Numbered from the stretch's first letter, positions 20,240 through 31,565 are shown. The stretch is 64,000 nt of DNA from Alentia gelatinosa (GCA_950022655.1 OX465584.1:53116723-53180722); one strand, 5' to 3'. Program-made: numbers and translations. Notes: generated by a model not told the origin, from the sequence alone.

Positions 20240-20930
20240 GCATGTACACTGGCCACCAGAGCACACTATGGTAAATCTGGTTGGATTTAATCCACTGACA
20301 CCTTGAGCCACAAGCTGAAGTGTCTGTCACTCTCCCTGCAGATTTTTCTTACCACCCTCACCTTTGAGGACGTGCCTCTTTGTAATCTTGAAACCATTTT
20401 TAGATTTTCCTATTTTCTCTATTGTGAATATCGAATAGAATTGCCATAAAAGTAGACTTTATCATTAATTTTGTGAGCTATGAATATTTCTTCTGCTCTC
20501 GGAACATACCTCTAGAAGAGAATTACTTTCTTTGAAATGAGGCTAGACTTCCTTCAGTCCCTGTACCCCTCCACCTACCCCACCCCTCCTAGCTGAGATA
20601 CCTGGGCCAGTCAGAGAAAATTTTATTCCAATTTTGTTAAATCATTTAATGAATATTCATAATCCAATGTTTGAGCAACCCTGGAACAAGCCTCGGCCTA
20701 ACCATACCAACCTCATAGTTGGAACAGTGTGGAGACAGAAGTGGCGGTGAATCTACTCGCACTGCCAACAGAACCTCAATCTGGCCGCCAGAGCTACACT
20801 ACGTAATCTCTGGTGGAGTTAAATCCGAGACCACCTTGAACCACTATGCTGTAAGTGTTTTCACTCTCCTTCAGATCTTCCGTATGACCTCGACCTATGC
20901 TTAGAGAGTGTATCATTTCCTAGCCCTTAA
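20240..20930. repeat. CACTGGCCACCAGAGC repeat, two diverged copies
   Basis: Segments at 20248-20460 and 20700-20920 share CCAGAGC(T)ACACTA, GGAGTTAAATCC / GGATTTAATCC, ACCTTGA.CCAC and CACTCTCC.TGCAGAT. They relate to 7745-8224. Confidence 0.5.
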
Positions 20931-21229
20931 GCCATTTTTCCATGTTTTTATTTCATTTTGTGTGTATTTGGAATAAAATGACCATAAAGGTAGACTTCAT
21001 CATCAATCATGTGAGCTATGACTATTTCTTAGAGCTCTCAGAGCTTTCACTGACAGATCTCTTGTTACAACAATTTGCATTTCGAGCCATCACAATCCCT
21101 GAGTGTTGGAGGCAGTAGTGAGCAGTCCTAGATACACGTACATGTGTAGGCGGCTCCGTGTATGCAGGTCAGCACTATAGGAAGTTCCCAAGCACTACAG
21201 AATATCAATAAGCATCGCTGAGAAGCACA

Positions 21230-21815
21230 AACAGTCCTGAGTAGGTTTCCACAAGCAGTCCAGCTGATGGCACAAGAGGTCAAGAGCTTCGCTGTGTAAC
21301 TACAAGCAGGTCTGAGCAGCTCTCAGAAGATGTGAGCAACTCTGTGCCTCTAAGCAGTTCTGAGCACAGCTGAAAAACATCTGAGCACATCTGAGCACAT
21401 TTGAGCAGTTCTGGACAGCTCTAAGCAGCTCCGAGCTGCTATGGACAGCTCTAGGCAGCCCCAAGAGGCTTCGAGCAGCTCTGAGCAGTTCTATGCAGCC
21501 CTGTACAAGTCAAAGCAATTCTGAACATTTCTGTACAGTTCTGTATAACTCTGAACAGTTCTGTACAGCTTTGATCACTTCAGTACAGCTCTGAACACTT
21601 CAGTACAGCTCTGAACACTTAAGTACAGCTCTGATCAGTTCTGTACATTTCTGAGCAGCACTGAACAGTTCGGTATAGATCTGAACAGTTCTGAACAGTT
21701 CAGTACAGTTTAGTATACCTCTGAACACATCTGAACAATTCTGAACAGCTCTGAACATTTCTGAACACTTCTGTACAGTTCTGAGCAGTTCTGTACAGCT
21801 CTGAACAGCTCCATC
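21230..21815. repeat. 10-bp-period minisatellite (GTTCTGAACA)n
   Basis: About 580 bp of degenerate 10-mers such as GTTCTGAACA, GCTCTGAACA, GTTCTGTACA and GCTCTGAGCA. The left half is more degenerate than the right half. The period stays at 10, close to one helical turn. Confidence 0.9.
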
Positions 21816-21819
21816 TGAT

Positions 21820-22530
21820 TCTACCAGTAGCTGATCGAAACTCCGACAGACTTACAAGCCGCAGACCGCTGGTCCCTATCGTCTGGCCTTAAGATTAACG
21901 TTAGGTCATACGTCGATAGCCCTACTTACCAGCAAACAGCGGACCTGACAACAAGTCTGTAGCAGTCAGGGACACCCCGTAAACTAGTACAGAGGTTTTG
22001 GCTCAGGTATCAACCGTATATCAATATGAATAATATTAATTTAGAAAAAAATGTATATTGGTAATCGTAGAAGTTACACCTGTACATTTTTGTGTACAAC
22101 AGGTAATCCAATGAAAGACATCTTAGACATCGTCTCAGCTGCGGGTTAGCCTTTGCTGGTTTTATCTGATGTCAAATTTGGGGTGCTAGATGCCTACATC
22201 ACACATACCATTTACCCAGGACACTATGCCTCCATGTATTATCCCACACTGCTACACATGGATGTGGCTGACATACACGATATTGTTTCTGATACTATTT
22301 GGCTTATTTCTGCGTATTTGACGTGTGGTAATATGCGAGTATTATCAGAAATGTTGCATAAAGTCACCTCTAAGGAGGATACACAATCAGAAACATCTTG
22401 ATTCATTATTCATTACAAATCTAGGTTATCGATAGAAGGACAAAATGGCCATTGATCTTCTCACACACTACTTTGCAAGCTAGGTGATGTTTTGTGAACC
22501 TTTTCTTGTATCCTCCTAAGAGGATACAGA
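21820..22530. other. No gene recognised
   Basis: An 82-codon frame (22153-22401) lacks recognisable features and splice context. GATACACAATCAGAAACAT and TCCTCCTAAGAGGATACA near 22375-22525 suggest a decayed inverted repeat. Confidence 0.3.
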
Positions 22531-22539
22531 GGTCCGGAC

Positions 22540-22860
22540 ACTTCTCCGGTAGCGATATTATTATATAACTGACCGTCTATGAAATACTACGCGCCGCTAG
22601 GGTTGCAGTACAAATAATGTTCAGGTGCACTGTGACATAGTGAATGAGCATGATTAGATGACTAAGTAAGTAAATAAAATGGCGCTTCTTATCAATCCTA
22701 GGTATATAATACTAAGAAAACGTAGTTACTGAGTCAGTAGGGATACCGTTCTTGTCGTTTGTAACATAAAATATGTCTCTCCGCCTCCGGTTACGAAAGA
22801 CCTCAAATGGCCTTCCCTACAGGCTCAATAACCACGTTTTCCTTTAATACTTATATAGAA
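22540..22860. repeat. Dispersed repeat shared with 42485-42740
   Basis: Matches in order: TATGAAATACTAC, GCTAGGG.TGCAGTA, ATTCAGG(T/C)GCACTGTG, TATATAA.A.TAAG and ACGTTTTC(C/T)TTTAAT. Ends were not defined. Confidence 0.55.
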
Positions 22861-22881
22861 CGCGTTTTCCAAGGACGGTTT

Positions 22882-23200
22882 GGGTGCACCCCTCTCATAA
22901 ATCTCATACTCTCTAGTCATAATCTGTAAAAGGTTCTCACTGCGATCTATTGGAGCAGAATTCTTAACGAACTAGGCTTAGATCCTTGAGAATCCACTGG
23001 CACACAGTATTCTCGCTACGTGGCATCATTGAGTTTAAAGGAATCTTTGGTTGCATTGATGTACATCTTGAGCACGGGAGGCAGGTCAGTGGATTCTCAA
23101 GGCTCTAAGCCTAGTTCGTTAAGAATTCTTCTCCATAGAGCATAGTGAGAGTACAGAATACAACTTAGAGAGTGTGAGATCTTATGAGAGGGGTGCACCC
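22882..23200. mobile_element. Foldback MITE, GGGTGCACCCCTCTCATAA ends
   Basis: 319 bp. Ends GGGTGCACCCCTCTCATAA and TTATGAGAGGGGTGCACCC are perfect complements. Inner arms GAATTCTTAACGAACTAGGC and GCCTAGTTCGTTAAGAATTC are also perfect, as are GAGAATCCACTG and CAGTGGATTCTC. A loop of about 85 bp remains. Confidence 0.85.
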
Positions 23201-23204
23201 TCAG

Positions 23205-23815
23205 GGGAATAATCAATGCTTATTCCCTTGGTGGTATTTATATCTGCACACTTCCAGGAAACTGATGTGTCTATCTTGTGTCTACAGTGTGTCAAAATAC
23301 CATCGGTGCTGATGACACAGCTGTAGGCACTCCTGATAAGTGAGGAGGGTGGGACTTTTTTGTGTCTCTACATGTTCCCCTGTCCACGTGTGTAACACCT
23401 GCAGTCACGGCGTGTATTAACCCAGTTGTGGTGCAGGAGTCTGTGGTACATCCCTCTAACTCCACAGAGGAATGCTCTGAGTCACACTGTGTGCGATAAC
23501 TGAGCTATACCCATAAAATGCCGCTTCTTTATCATCAGTTTCTATTGGGGTCTCCATTAATTTGACTTGTTTATCAGTTGCTGTAGTACATCATTATTGC
23601 TCACGTATTAAGTGCACTAATTGAGAAAACCACAGAATGCAATTGATGCGTCATGTGAAGTTTCAAGGGAGACAACAATACGTGATAGGGTTTCAGATAT
23701 CCAGGGTTCTGGTATTGTAACTCTGCCAGTACCATAAATACGACCGAAGCAAGAAAGCGTTCATTTCTCGATTAAATTGCACAACTAGATAGTTCTTCCT
23801 ATTGGGTATGCATGA
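23205..23815. other. No gene or repeat recognised
   Basis: Mixed composition with stop codons in all frames. Nothing identified. Confidence 0.3.
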
Positions 23816-23820
23816 TCCAG

Positions 23821-24019
23821 GGGCCCGTTTGATAACCTTGGATCGCAAATGTAGACCTTTTTCTGTATTCCAGAGACTCAGAGACGATGTGGGTCAACAC
23901 TCATGGAAGACCTCTTGGAGGCTAATACTGTCTTAGCGAACAGACTTATTAAACGAAAACCCTTGAACAAGGTACAGAAAAGAGCCTGCTTGTACGTTCC
24001 TAGATTATTAAACGGGCCC
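23821..24019. mobile_element. MITE, GGGGCCCGTTTGATAA family, compact copy
   Basis: About 199 bp with ends GGGCCCGTTTGATAACC and GATTATTAAACGGGCCC, flanked by CAG on both sides. The interior contains GACCTTTTTCTGTATTCC and ACTGTCTTAGCGAAC. Relatives at 9217 and 28424-29058. Confidence 0.75.
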
Positions 24020-24119
24020 CAGAATCTTCATAATTATACACAGATGTTCATCAGACCATTGTATGGAACTCCACAGGCCCTTGGTCAAAGACATATTGTA
24101 CATAGGTTTAAGTTTTTTT

Positions 24120-24670
24120 GACTTCTACATTTACATTGTTCCATTGGATGGCATAGTTATATAAAGCTGACTTCATAAAATCTCTCAAATACATAAAGTT
24201 TGGTAGGTGACTGTACATCCGGTCTTTTAAATGTAGTATATTTGCTTCAAACCTTGTAGTAGTTGTATACAATGGCTTTTAAAAAATGATTATTTTCTTT
24301 AAAAAAATATATTTTCATAAATTTATTAATTTAGCTTATTTTTGGTTATAATTTTTCACATGGTATACCAATTATACAAGTCTTTCAGTCATTATAGGCA
24401 TATCATACAATTCACAGTGGCGCCATCTAGTAAACTTTATATATTGACAATATGGTTCCTTGTGATTTATTCTATTCTTTTAATTTCTTAAATATATAGT
24501 ATGACACATCTACTGCCTTCTCTCAATGTCTGAAAAAAAAATCATATGATTTACTCTGTCCCTATGAATCCAAAATGTGTGTACAGTGAAAATCCCATGC
24601 GATTCTTCATCTCGTAAGGGGTAAACATCGCCCACAATTTTTGGTTGGTTTTTCTTTTTGACGAGAATGT
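24120..24670. other. AT-rich stretch upstream of the tRNA gene
   Basis: Rich in A/T runs (24290-24350). No gene recognised. Confidence 0.3.
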
Positions 24671-24676
24671 TCCGCT

Positions 24677-24749
24677 GGTTCCGTAGTGTAGTGGTCATCA
24701 CGTTCGCCTAACACGCGAAAGGTCCTGGGTTCGAAACCCGGCGGAACCT
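24677..24749 (+). tRNA. tRNA-Val (anticodon AAC)
   Basis: A full cloverleaf can be drawn. The acceptor GGTTCCG pairs with CGGAACC. The anticodon stem TTCGC/GCGAA encloses loop CTAACAC with anticodon AAC, and the T arm is CTGGG-TTCGAAA-CCCGG with one T-G pair. The A box (TAGTGTAGTGG) and B box (GGTTCGAAACC) are intact and there is no intron. A TTTT run at about 24752-24755 is a plausible Pol III terminator. The base after the acceptor is T, whereas valine tRNAs normally have A at position 73. The body otherwise matches the usual animal valine tRNA closely. It should decode GUU, and GUC/GUA after A34 is converted to inosine. Confidence 0.95.
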
Positions 24750-24751
24750 AG

Positions 24752-24755
24752 TTTT
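24752..24755 (+). terminator. Pol III terminator of tRNA-Val
   Basis: Four T residues three bases after the tRNA body, the minimal signal for RNA polymerase III termination. Confidence 0.6.
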
Positions 24756-25235
24756 GATTAATAAAACTTCTCCTGAATTCCACCATTCCCAAAAACGAAA
24801 ATACCATCTTGTTCAACCAATACAGGGAGTATGATCAATGTTATATCTTTATGCCATGCCAATTCATAGAGGCAGTACATTAGACCCTGTGCCCCATGAA
24901 AAGAAGAATATTCACCTAAATATTTCAAGCAGAGCAAAGCCATATAGAGATCATTTTATATGTCACAGAGTGGATGTAGACCATTCTGACTTGAAGCAGG
25001 TAGGATATGAAGCCTATTGATCCTGACCTTGGCCTATGAATGACCTTTGGAGCATAACATGATATAACCTTGAGCTTGCTGCATCTCGCCCCCGGCCTAT
25101 TGTGTGCTGGGTATGTCAGTGATGGTGTAGCTGAGGCTGCTGTTTACCTGGGAAGACTGTGGGGAATATGGCGGCGCAGGTTCATGCTACAGGGGATGCC
25201 GATGGGTTACAAAGCCGCAGGAACATAAGAAGGGT

Positions 25236-25576
25236 GCGTACTATGTGTCTATAGCCTCCTGCAGCATAGTGTGATATACACTGGCCACCAGATCTACACC
25301 ACGTACTATGTGTCTATTGCCTCCTGCAGCATAATGTGATATACACTGGCCACCAGAGCTACACTATGTACTATGTGCCTACTGCCTCCTGCAGCATAGT
25401 GTGACATAAACTGGCCACCAGAGCTACACTATGTACTATGTGCCTACTGCCTCCTGCAGCATAGTGTGATATGTATACACTGACCACCAGAGCTACACTA
25501 TGTACTATATGTCTATTGCCTCCCATAGCATAGGCTGACTTACATTGGCCACCAAAGCTACGTACACTACGTATTA
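25236..25576. repeat. Tandem repeat, five units of about 65-70 bp
   Basis: Units contain GTACTATGTG, GCCTCCTGCAGCATA and CACTGGCCACCAGAGC, the last also found dispersed at 7790, 12530, 20250 and 54010. The final unit is more diverged. Confidence 0.9.
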
Positions 25577-25850
25577 TAGAGAAACAGGCTTACTGTTTCC
25601 GTACGGATAAAATACGCGGTAAAATCGGCGATCAGATGAACCGATGCCGGAGGCATGTTTCTCTATTATTATATACCTTAAAATATTCCATTTCTAACCT
25701 TGCTTCTGGGGGAGATTTTGGATTTCGCCGCCGTACATGCCCCATACGCCACATACATACCCCGTACGTCACCTAGGTGTCGTACGGATATACATACGAC
25801 ATGGGTAGGAGCGGGCCGTATGTGTAGGACATACTACCACAGGTATATAA
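25576..25850. repeat. Palindromic repeat, GGCTTACTGTTTCCGTACG type
   Basis: The segment TAGAGAAACAGGCTTACTG pairs at its start with GCATGTTTCTCTA at 25650-25664, around GATGCCGGAGG. The right part has GTACGTCAC and TACGACATGGGTAGGAGCGG. A second copy is at 29700-29965. Confidence 0.6.
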
Positions 25851-26107
25851 TAATATCTCACCCCTGGTACAAGTTTAGCCATAGGAATAACATACAGAAA
25901 TTATATCCAACAATGACCACGGTAAAGTGACAATACTACGCCATGGTCGTGGCGGACTGGTGGGGATGACGTCATAAGGAACTGGCCAATCAGCAGCTAT
26001 GATTTCAGAGAGCAGACAAGATGTCAACATGGATGTTTTTTGCTTCTAACTGGATTTGCGAAGTAATTTGATATTGTGGTGCTAGTTAATGTCATTGAAA
26101 GGGGTGA
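25851..26107 (+). repeat. Long module (ATCTCACCCC type), copy 2
   Basis: Begins TATCTCACCCCTGGTACAAG and ends GAAAGGGGTGAAATAAA. The interior has CATAGGAATAACAT and GGCCAATCAGCAGCTATGA. Homologous over its length to 60371-60638 and, inverted, to 11258-11530. Confidence 0.7.
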
Positions 26108-26559
26108 AATAAACCGCACTCAAATTGTAAAATACACAATACTCCACTCCTCCCCCCTAATAATTTTCGCACGACTACTAGACAATTTCTCCGTATCGGT
26201 TTTAGGAACCAGCCCCATGCAGTACAAAAACAGTGTAACTCTGCCCAATCCTCCAAAAACAGGGACCAGGCAAATAAACAGACGCATGGCACTGGACCAG
26301 ACGAACTGAACGCGCCGACATGATGCCTGACGGGCATGTTGTACGTGCGCATAACCTGGGTAATGTCTGTGTTGACTGGTTTGTGTAACATTCATCAAGA
26401 CGTCCCCTTGCACCCGTTTATGACACCTCCCTCTGTGTACACTCTAACACTTACAGATTCCTGTACAAAGACGGCGTATAGCTGTTTATATGCCAGCTCG
26501 TATGTATGCGCATTAGTGGGATATCCATGGACCAACTAGTACGTCAACGATTTTTTTTT

Positions 26560-26968
26560 CCATCCCGAAAAAGAAGTCGCTAGCTGGTGCAGGCCCCAAG
26601 TAGTTCGACGCTAGGGATCATTGTCGGAGGTTTCCTAGCTATACATAAAATATTCTGAACAACGTTTGAAATGAACTCTATGCCACGAAACCTGCCGAAA
26701 CTGTTTTTTATACTATTGCCAACGTAATGATTGTCCTATGTGTCTTAGCGTGGACTATCTGCTTGTCTGTACCATCCTATTTACCTTATCTCGATATACC
26801 ACCTTAGCACACTTTTGTACCTGTAATTATGTTCTGATTGTTCCATAAACTATATGAAGATTATGGTATGACAAAGATTGTTAAATAACCACCTCTGGTG
26901 GTGTAAGGAAACCAGCTTGTGCTCAGCTGAGCGCTGCTAGATTAAATAAAAGTTTAAAAAAAATAAAA
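26560..26968 (+). mobile_element. Probable LINE 3' end or retroposed transcript end
   Basis: Ends TTAAATAAAAGTTTAAAAAA, an AATAAA signal with a poly(A)-like tail. It is preceded by TGGTGTAAGGAAACCAGC-type sequence without coding potential. The 5' limit is unclear. Confidence 0.4.
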
Positions 26969-27367
26969 AATTCACCCCTCATCTCCATTGAACCATTTTG
27001 TGTGTGTGAAGATTTCTATTATAGTTTGTCTCTAAGCTCGGCCTTGGGCCTCCTGCCGTCTGGTCCCTCTTTGGTCGATGTTACAATTTCATTGGTCATA
27101 TAGAGTACTCACATAGCTTAACCTAGCATAGACCAGTATTCTACTAATCATCTCAGCCCTGTATTTTTCTCCATAGGCTTAGCATTAAGAACTCATACTC
27201 CACGGCCATGAAAGTAGTCTCACCAATACCCAATGGCAATTGGTGAGCTAGTAGGATAAGGAAACCCATATCCTACTCAGTAGGATACGGAAAGAAATCC
27301 CTAGCATGCAAAGCAGTAGGTGAAGACATCGGCTGCGATATTGTGATTCCTTTGATAACTTATATTT

Positions 27368-27482
27368 GGTATTTAATCTGCATGGTCGTATTCTCCTTGT
27401 AGTTGGCACTATGTAATATCCTCGCTATCACTGGGATATTACTACTACCCGGAGAATAAGACCATGTAGATAGAAATCATGA
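27368..27482. repeat. Palindrome, GGTCGTATTCTCC stem
   Basis: The arm TGCATGGTCGTATTCTCC pairs with GGAGAATAAGACCATGTA, around AATATCCTCGCTATCACTGG followed by GATATTA. The same stem family is at 35261, which also has the ATTATGATTTC-type outer flank. Confidence 0.7.
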
Positions 27483-28079
27483 TAATCTTGTGTATATAAG
27501 CATGTAGGTTATGTACATAAAAAGTAGCAATCATTTGATATACAGGGCATTTGTAGCTCACCAGCCCTTTGGGGGAAGTGCTGGTTATACTGTCTAGCAT
27601 TTACCAAGGTGCAGCCAAAGGTGCAACCCGAAGTATGACCCTTTTCATCAACGACAGACTAAATTAAGTTCCGTTCCGATCCGTTAATTCGCTAATCGGA
27701 ACAGACATGCCCCACCACAAGAAATCATGACCCTTCACAACGGTTTTACATCGTGGTTTATGAAACTATAACGGTGAAGATATACACATAAATGTTTAGG
27801 ACAGCTGCGATGGTAGACATGTGTATCTGATTTCCTGTTCAGTAATTTGACAGAAGTATAACTGCTAGACGAAGGTAATGTATTTGAGGCATAGGTAAAC
27901 TGGTGAAATATTAGAAGGAAACTGATTTTGGGTGGGCAAATTACGGAGTCTCAAGGTAAGGCTCGCGGAATGTACGTACCGAGGCCTTGACCGAGGTACG
28001 GAAATTCCAGCATCCTCACTGAGATATTCTGAAATTCTGACATCTGTAATCTGTGTCCAATTATCATAAACCATGAAGC

Positions 28080-28350
28080 CATCTTACATTTGCCGAATAT
28101 TCGCCAGCGATCTACAGTCAGGAAACACCGATCGATCTTTTGTTTTCACAAACGAAAAATCGGTGAATGTTAAGAACCTGGTTTTTAAATGATCATCCAT
28201 TAATCTCGTAGGGATTATGCAATAAGGGCACCACCGACCGAATACATGTGTTGTCATACAATACTGAATTGAAAAATAAATCGTGCAAAATATCGGTTAT
28301 CTTGGTTATCGTATCGTCCAGCACCAGCACCAGAAACGCACGAACTTTAT
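28080..28350. repeat. CACCGACCGA repeat, family C copy
   Basis: Contains ACCGATCGATC, TTATGCAATAAGGGCACC and ACCGACCGAATAC, the hallmark phrases of the family that dominates 46-52 kb. Confidence 0.5.
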
Positions 28351-28423
28351 TGAACAGCCCCGAGGTTCGTTTGCTAAGACGGTCTTAGCCGTCCATAAGT
28401 GCTGAATAGAGGGGACCTAGGGC

Positions 28424-29060
28424 CCGTTTAATAATCTAGGATCGTACATGAAGAGACTCGTACAAGGGTTATCGTTTGAGAAGTCGATTCGCTAAGACGG
28501 TATTAGCCATCGATAAGGTCATCTATAAGTGTTGATTAACGTTGACCCACATCGTCCCTTGGTCTCTATGGTATATATAGGCAATAATCGATGGTTTTGT
28601 GGACAGGCGGCCGTAAACCACGAGAGGTTGACGCATAGTAGTACACGAGCGCTAGCGAGTGTATTACGAGGTCAACCGCGAGTGGTTTACAGACCTGCCT
28701 GTCCGCAAAACCATCGTTTGTTGTATTTATTATCCATCATTTTGAATAAATTAAACCCAGTAATTGCCATATTAATGGGTATAACAATAGGAACTATTTC
28801 TTTGCTCTATAGCAAAAGGGACTATTTTCCCCGTATACCATGGTTTTGAGGCCGTATACCACAGGTTTGAATCCGTATACCACAGTTATGGTATCTGGTA
28901 CTGAGTCCCAATACATTTTCCATGGGTATATGATGGATAATAAAGAAAAAGTCCACATATACGATCCTAGATTATTCAACAGGCCCCTGCATCGTCCCTG
29001 GGTCTCCTTAGCCTACAGAAAAGGGTCTTCATGTACGACCCTAGATCATTCAACGGGCCC
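28424..29060. mobile_element. GGGGCCCGTTTAATAA MITE interrupted by other repeats
   Basis: The left end AGGGCCCGTTTAATAATC (28431) matches 23821. The right-end sequences CTAGATTATTCAACAGGCCCC (about 28970) and GATCATTCAACGGGCCCC (about 29042) are both present. Inside lie a palindrome (28588-28717) and a GTATACCAC repeat (28790-28910), so this is a nest of elements. Confidence 0.5.
28588..28717. repeat. Palindrome, CGATGGTTTTGTGGACAGG stem
   Basis: CGATGGTTTTGTGGACAGGC pairs with CCTGTCCGCAAAACCATCG, and GTAAACCAC with GTGGTTTAC. GAGGTTGAC pairs with GTCAACC across the apex ACACGAGCGCTAGCGAGTGT, a compact perfect version of the shared motif. Confidence 0.85.
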
Positions 29061-29503
29061 CGGGTCTACTTTTTGGTGGACGCCCGGTAACACTGCATTA
29101 TGAGCTCGCTGACACACCCCTCCTCTCCACTCCTACAACCCCAGCCACCTCCAGTGCCTGCAGTACACCTCCAGCTGGGTATGCTTAGGCCCAGCAGTGA
29201 ATCGCCGACACAGTCCCTGCTATAACCTGCCCCCTGTGATAACACCATCCGCAGTATAATGCAGATAAAATATCCCTCCCACCCGCAAAATCCTTCAGAA
29301 GATCTCATTCCTGCTGGGTTCGAGGTATATGGCTAATTTGTAGCTAGCGAAAATACTTAGGCAATATACTCTGAAGTCGGCGTTTGTACTCGGTGAAAAT
29401 GGTGGTAGGAGGGGGCGGGGGACCTTTGAGGGATAATATATGGGAATGATCCATGGTTAGGGAGTAGTAATTCACAACGTGGCAGTTGTGGCATAAACAT
29501 TAA

Positions 29504-29580
29504 AAAAAAAAATCTTTATTGCCATTCGACAAATACAGGTCGTTCTTCCAAGCAATTAACAAAAAAACTTATCTTAAGAA
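29504..29580 (-). mobile_element. LINE/retroposon 3' tail fragment
   Basis: On the minus strand this reads GGCAATAAAGATTTTTTTTT, with an AATAAA-type signal next to the homopolymer. No upstream coding segment recognised. Confidence 0.4.
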
Positions 29581-29699
29581 CTATACATGATGAGTTTAGT
29601 TCAATTTAAGAACTCCAATGATTATTTGTACTATAAGATATTGATTTGTTGAAATGTATGTTATCATCACCAATTGGTTTTCTTCTACTCCTCTGTAGT

Positions 29700-29965
29700 C
29701 CTATAGTATATGAAAACCGGCTTACTGTTTTCGTACGTCAAAAGTACGTGGTGAAGTTATTGATTCCTAAGGCAGAGGGAAATATCTGATAAATAGTTGT
29801 ACCAAGTTTTCCGATGTAGGAAGGCAGTCAGCTTGTTTTTTTTACCATTAGACACCTAACACTGGCAAAATTGTACATAGTCATGTGATCAAAAACCCTT
29901 ACGTCACGGTTTGACGAACGGCCATAAATACGACATGGGTAAGAGCGGGTGGTATACGTAACAAA
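29700..29965. repeat. GGCTTACTGTTTTCGTACG repeat, copy 2
   Basis: Shares CGGCTTACTGTTTTCGTACG, TTACGTCAC and TACGACATGGGTAAGAGCGG with 25576-25850, in the same order. Confidence 0.55.
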
Positions 29966-30309
29966 TCAGGGTAGTGAGGGTGAATTTCCTTCTCATGTAT
30001 AAGTGTCATTGCTCATTCTATAGCTATAAGGGTTATGACTTAGTGATGATGAAAAGAGTTTTAAGAACCATTTGAAATGTTGCATCATGGAAATAGAATA
30101 CTTGTAAGATCTGAAGAAGATCTATGTGCAAGGTTCACGGAGGCAATGACACTCTACTGACGTTTGAAATCAGCTACCTCAAAATGTTATGAGAAAATAT
30201 ATCCCCAATTGGTAGTGTTATCATCAAATACAATAAAGATTTCACCTAAAGTATTCGTAACTAGCTAGCCTTAATATTTGAGTACCTTTTAATCTATATG
30301 TTAACCTTT

Positions 30310-30715
30310 CATTATTTATCGTCAGAATACAAAATGTCCATAGATAAGACATAGGGAGTGTGTATCACCATACCCTGAGCATACAGATATAGCCATCTAA
30401 TACAGAGTGTCCAGAGAAAACACATAGGGAGTGTGTATCAACATACCCTGATCATACAGAAATAGCCATCTAATACAAAGTGTCCAGAGAAAACACATAG
30501 GGACTGTGTATCACTATACCCGGAGCATATAGATCTATCTGCCTAATACAAAGTGCCCATGGAAAACACATTGGAAGTGTGCATCACCATACCCGGAGCA
30601 CATTGATGCTGTATGTTCCGGGTACCGATTAAGCAATCATAGCCTACTGAAAATAGTGAGTGCAAAATGAATTAATATCGGTGCACCACTTGTCAGAAAA
30701 AGTTGGATTATAAAT
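30310..30715. repeat. Module with about four tandem 65-75-bp end copies
   Basis: Repeated phrases CTAATACA(A/G)AGTGTCCA(G/T)AG and ATAGGGA(G/C)TGTGTATCA, at roughly 30330, 30400, 30470 and 30540. The palindrome at 30717 follows, as at 2935-3334. Confidence 0.75.
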
Positions 30716-30716
30716 A

Positions 30717-30855
30717 TAATTCAGATACAATTCAGATAAAAACGGTTGCATTCCCCTCGTATGGTTGACTATGCGCTATAACCCTCACCTGCGCTCGTTT
30801 ATAACTACGCGTCAACTCCTCGGAGCATACAGCCGCTTGTATCTGAAACCAGTTG
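30717..30855. repeat. Palindrome, GACTGGTTTCAG family
   Basis: Right arm GTCAACTCCTCGGAGCATAC and TATCTGAAACCAGTTGATA; the left arm is more diverged (ATTCAGATAAAAACGGTTGC). The apex CTATAACCCTCACCTGCGCTCG is partly eroded. Confidence 0.7.
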
Positions 30856-30869
30856 ATATTGTGTATATG

Positions 30870-31560
30870 GCCTCCATACTCAGCCTGCAGCTCATCCAAT
30901 GCAGACTTCCTTAGGAAGAATGAGAGTTTATTTTCTATTGCATCTCACTCTCTACAGGTATGTATTTGACAATAATATATGTTATTCGTGGTATAATTTG
31001 TCTTACTTTCAATATGTACATTCGTTCATGTTTGAAATAATGTTGGGCTGATTATATAAAACATGGAAACTGCTCAATACATAAAGATCCTAATGTTATC
31101 CCTAGAAAACCCATTCCTGGACAGAGTATTGCAGGGATGCACTAAAATGCTTATTACACTTGGTGACATTATCGCCCACGGCCTTGACACCGTGTGTATA
31201 CATACATCCGCCTCTCCCATGTTGTCAGGCCACACGGGCAGTGCGCTGAGCAAACCGGGGACGACTTGCCCGACACTGCCACAGCCAGGCTGGCCCAGGT
31301 TATTTCCGTCGGCCATTAACGACAGCCTGGGCCCCGCGCCACCAGACGTCGCTGACGGCGGCGGCGGCGGCGGCTCACACTGCGGGCAGGGTGTACTTTA
31401 TAAACATGGTCCCCGAGCGGGGCCCAATAGATCCTGGGATGGCCACCCATTGCTCATTTTGAACTTACCGATGGATTTTGTCCGAAGTCATCGGCCGATT
31501 TTATATCAGTTTGCATCCATCCACCGACTTTACTCAAGTGCTTCTAAAAAAAGACATTGG
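30870..31560. other. No proven gene; GC-rich segment 31180-31460
   Basis: Contains a (GGC)n run at about 31352-31372. A plus-strand frame from 31063 passes through here into the minisatellite, but most of its 353 codons are repeat-derived. The 5' 160 codons show no recognisable domain. Confidence 0.3.
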
Positions 31561-31565
31561 ATAGA

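Noticed and set aside
22153..22401. 82-codon frame
   Set aside because: No splice sites, no recognised family and ordinary composition; kept as unannotated sequence.
25236..25576. CRISPR-like regular repeats
   Set aside because: Head-to-tail tandem units without spacers, in a eukaryotic context with no cas genes.
26092..26413. Overlapping minus frames of about 98 codons
   Set aside because: Two frames are open over the same DNA, no homology is recognised, and one end lies in a long module.
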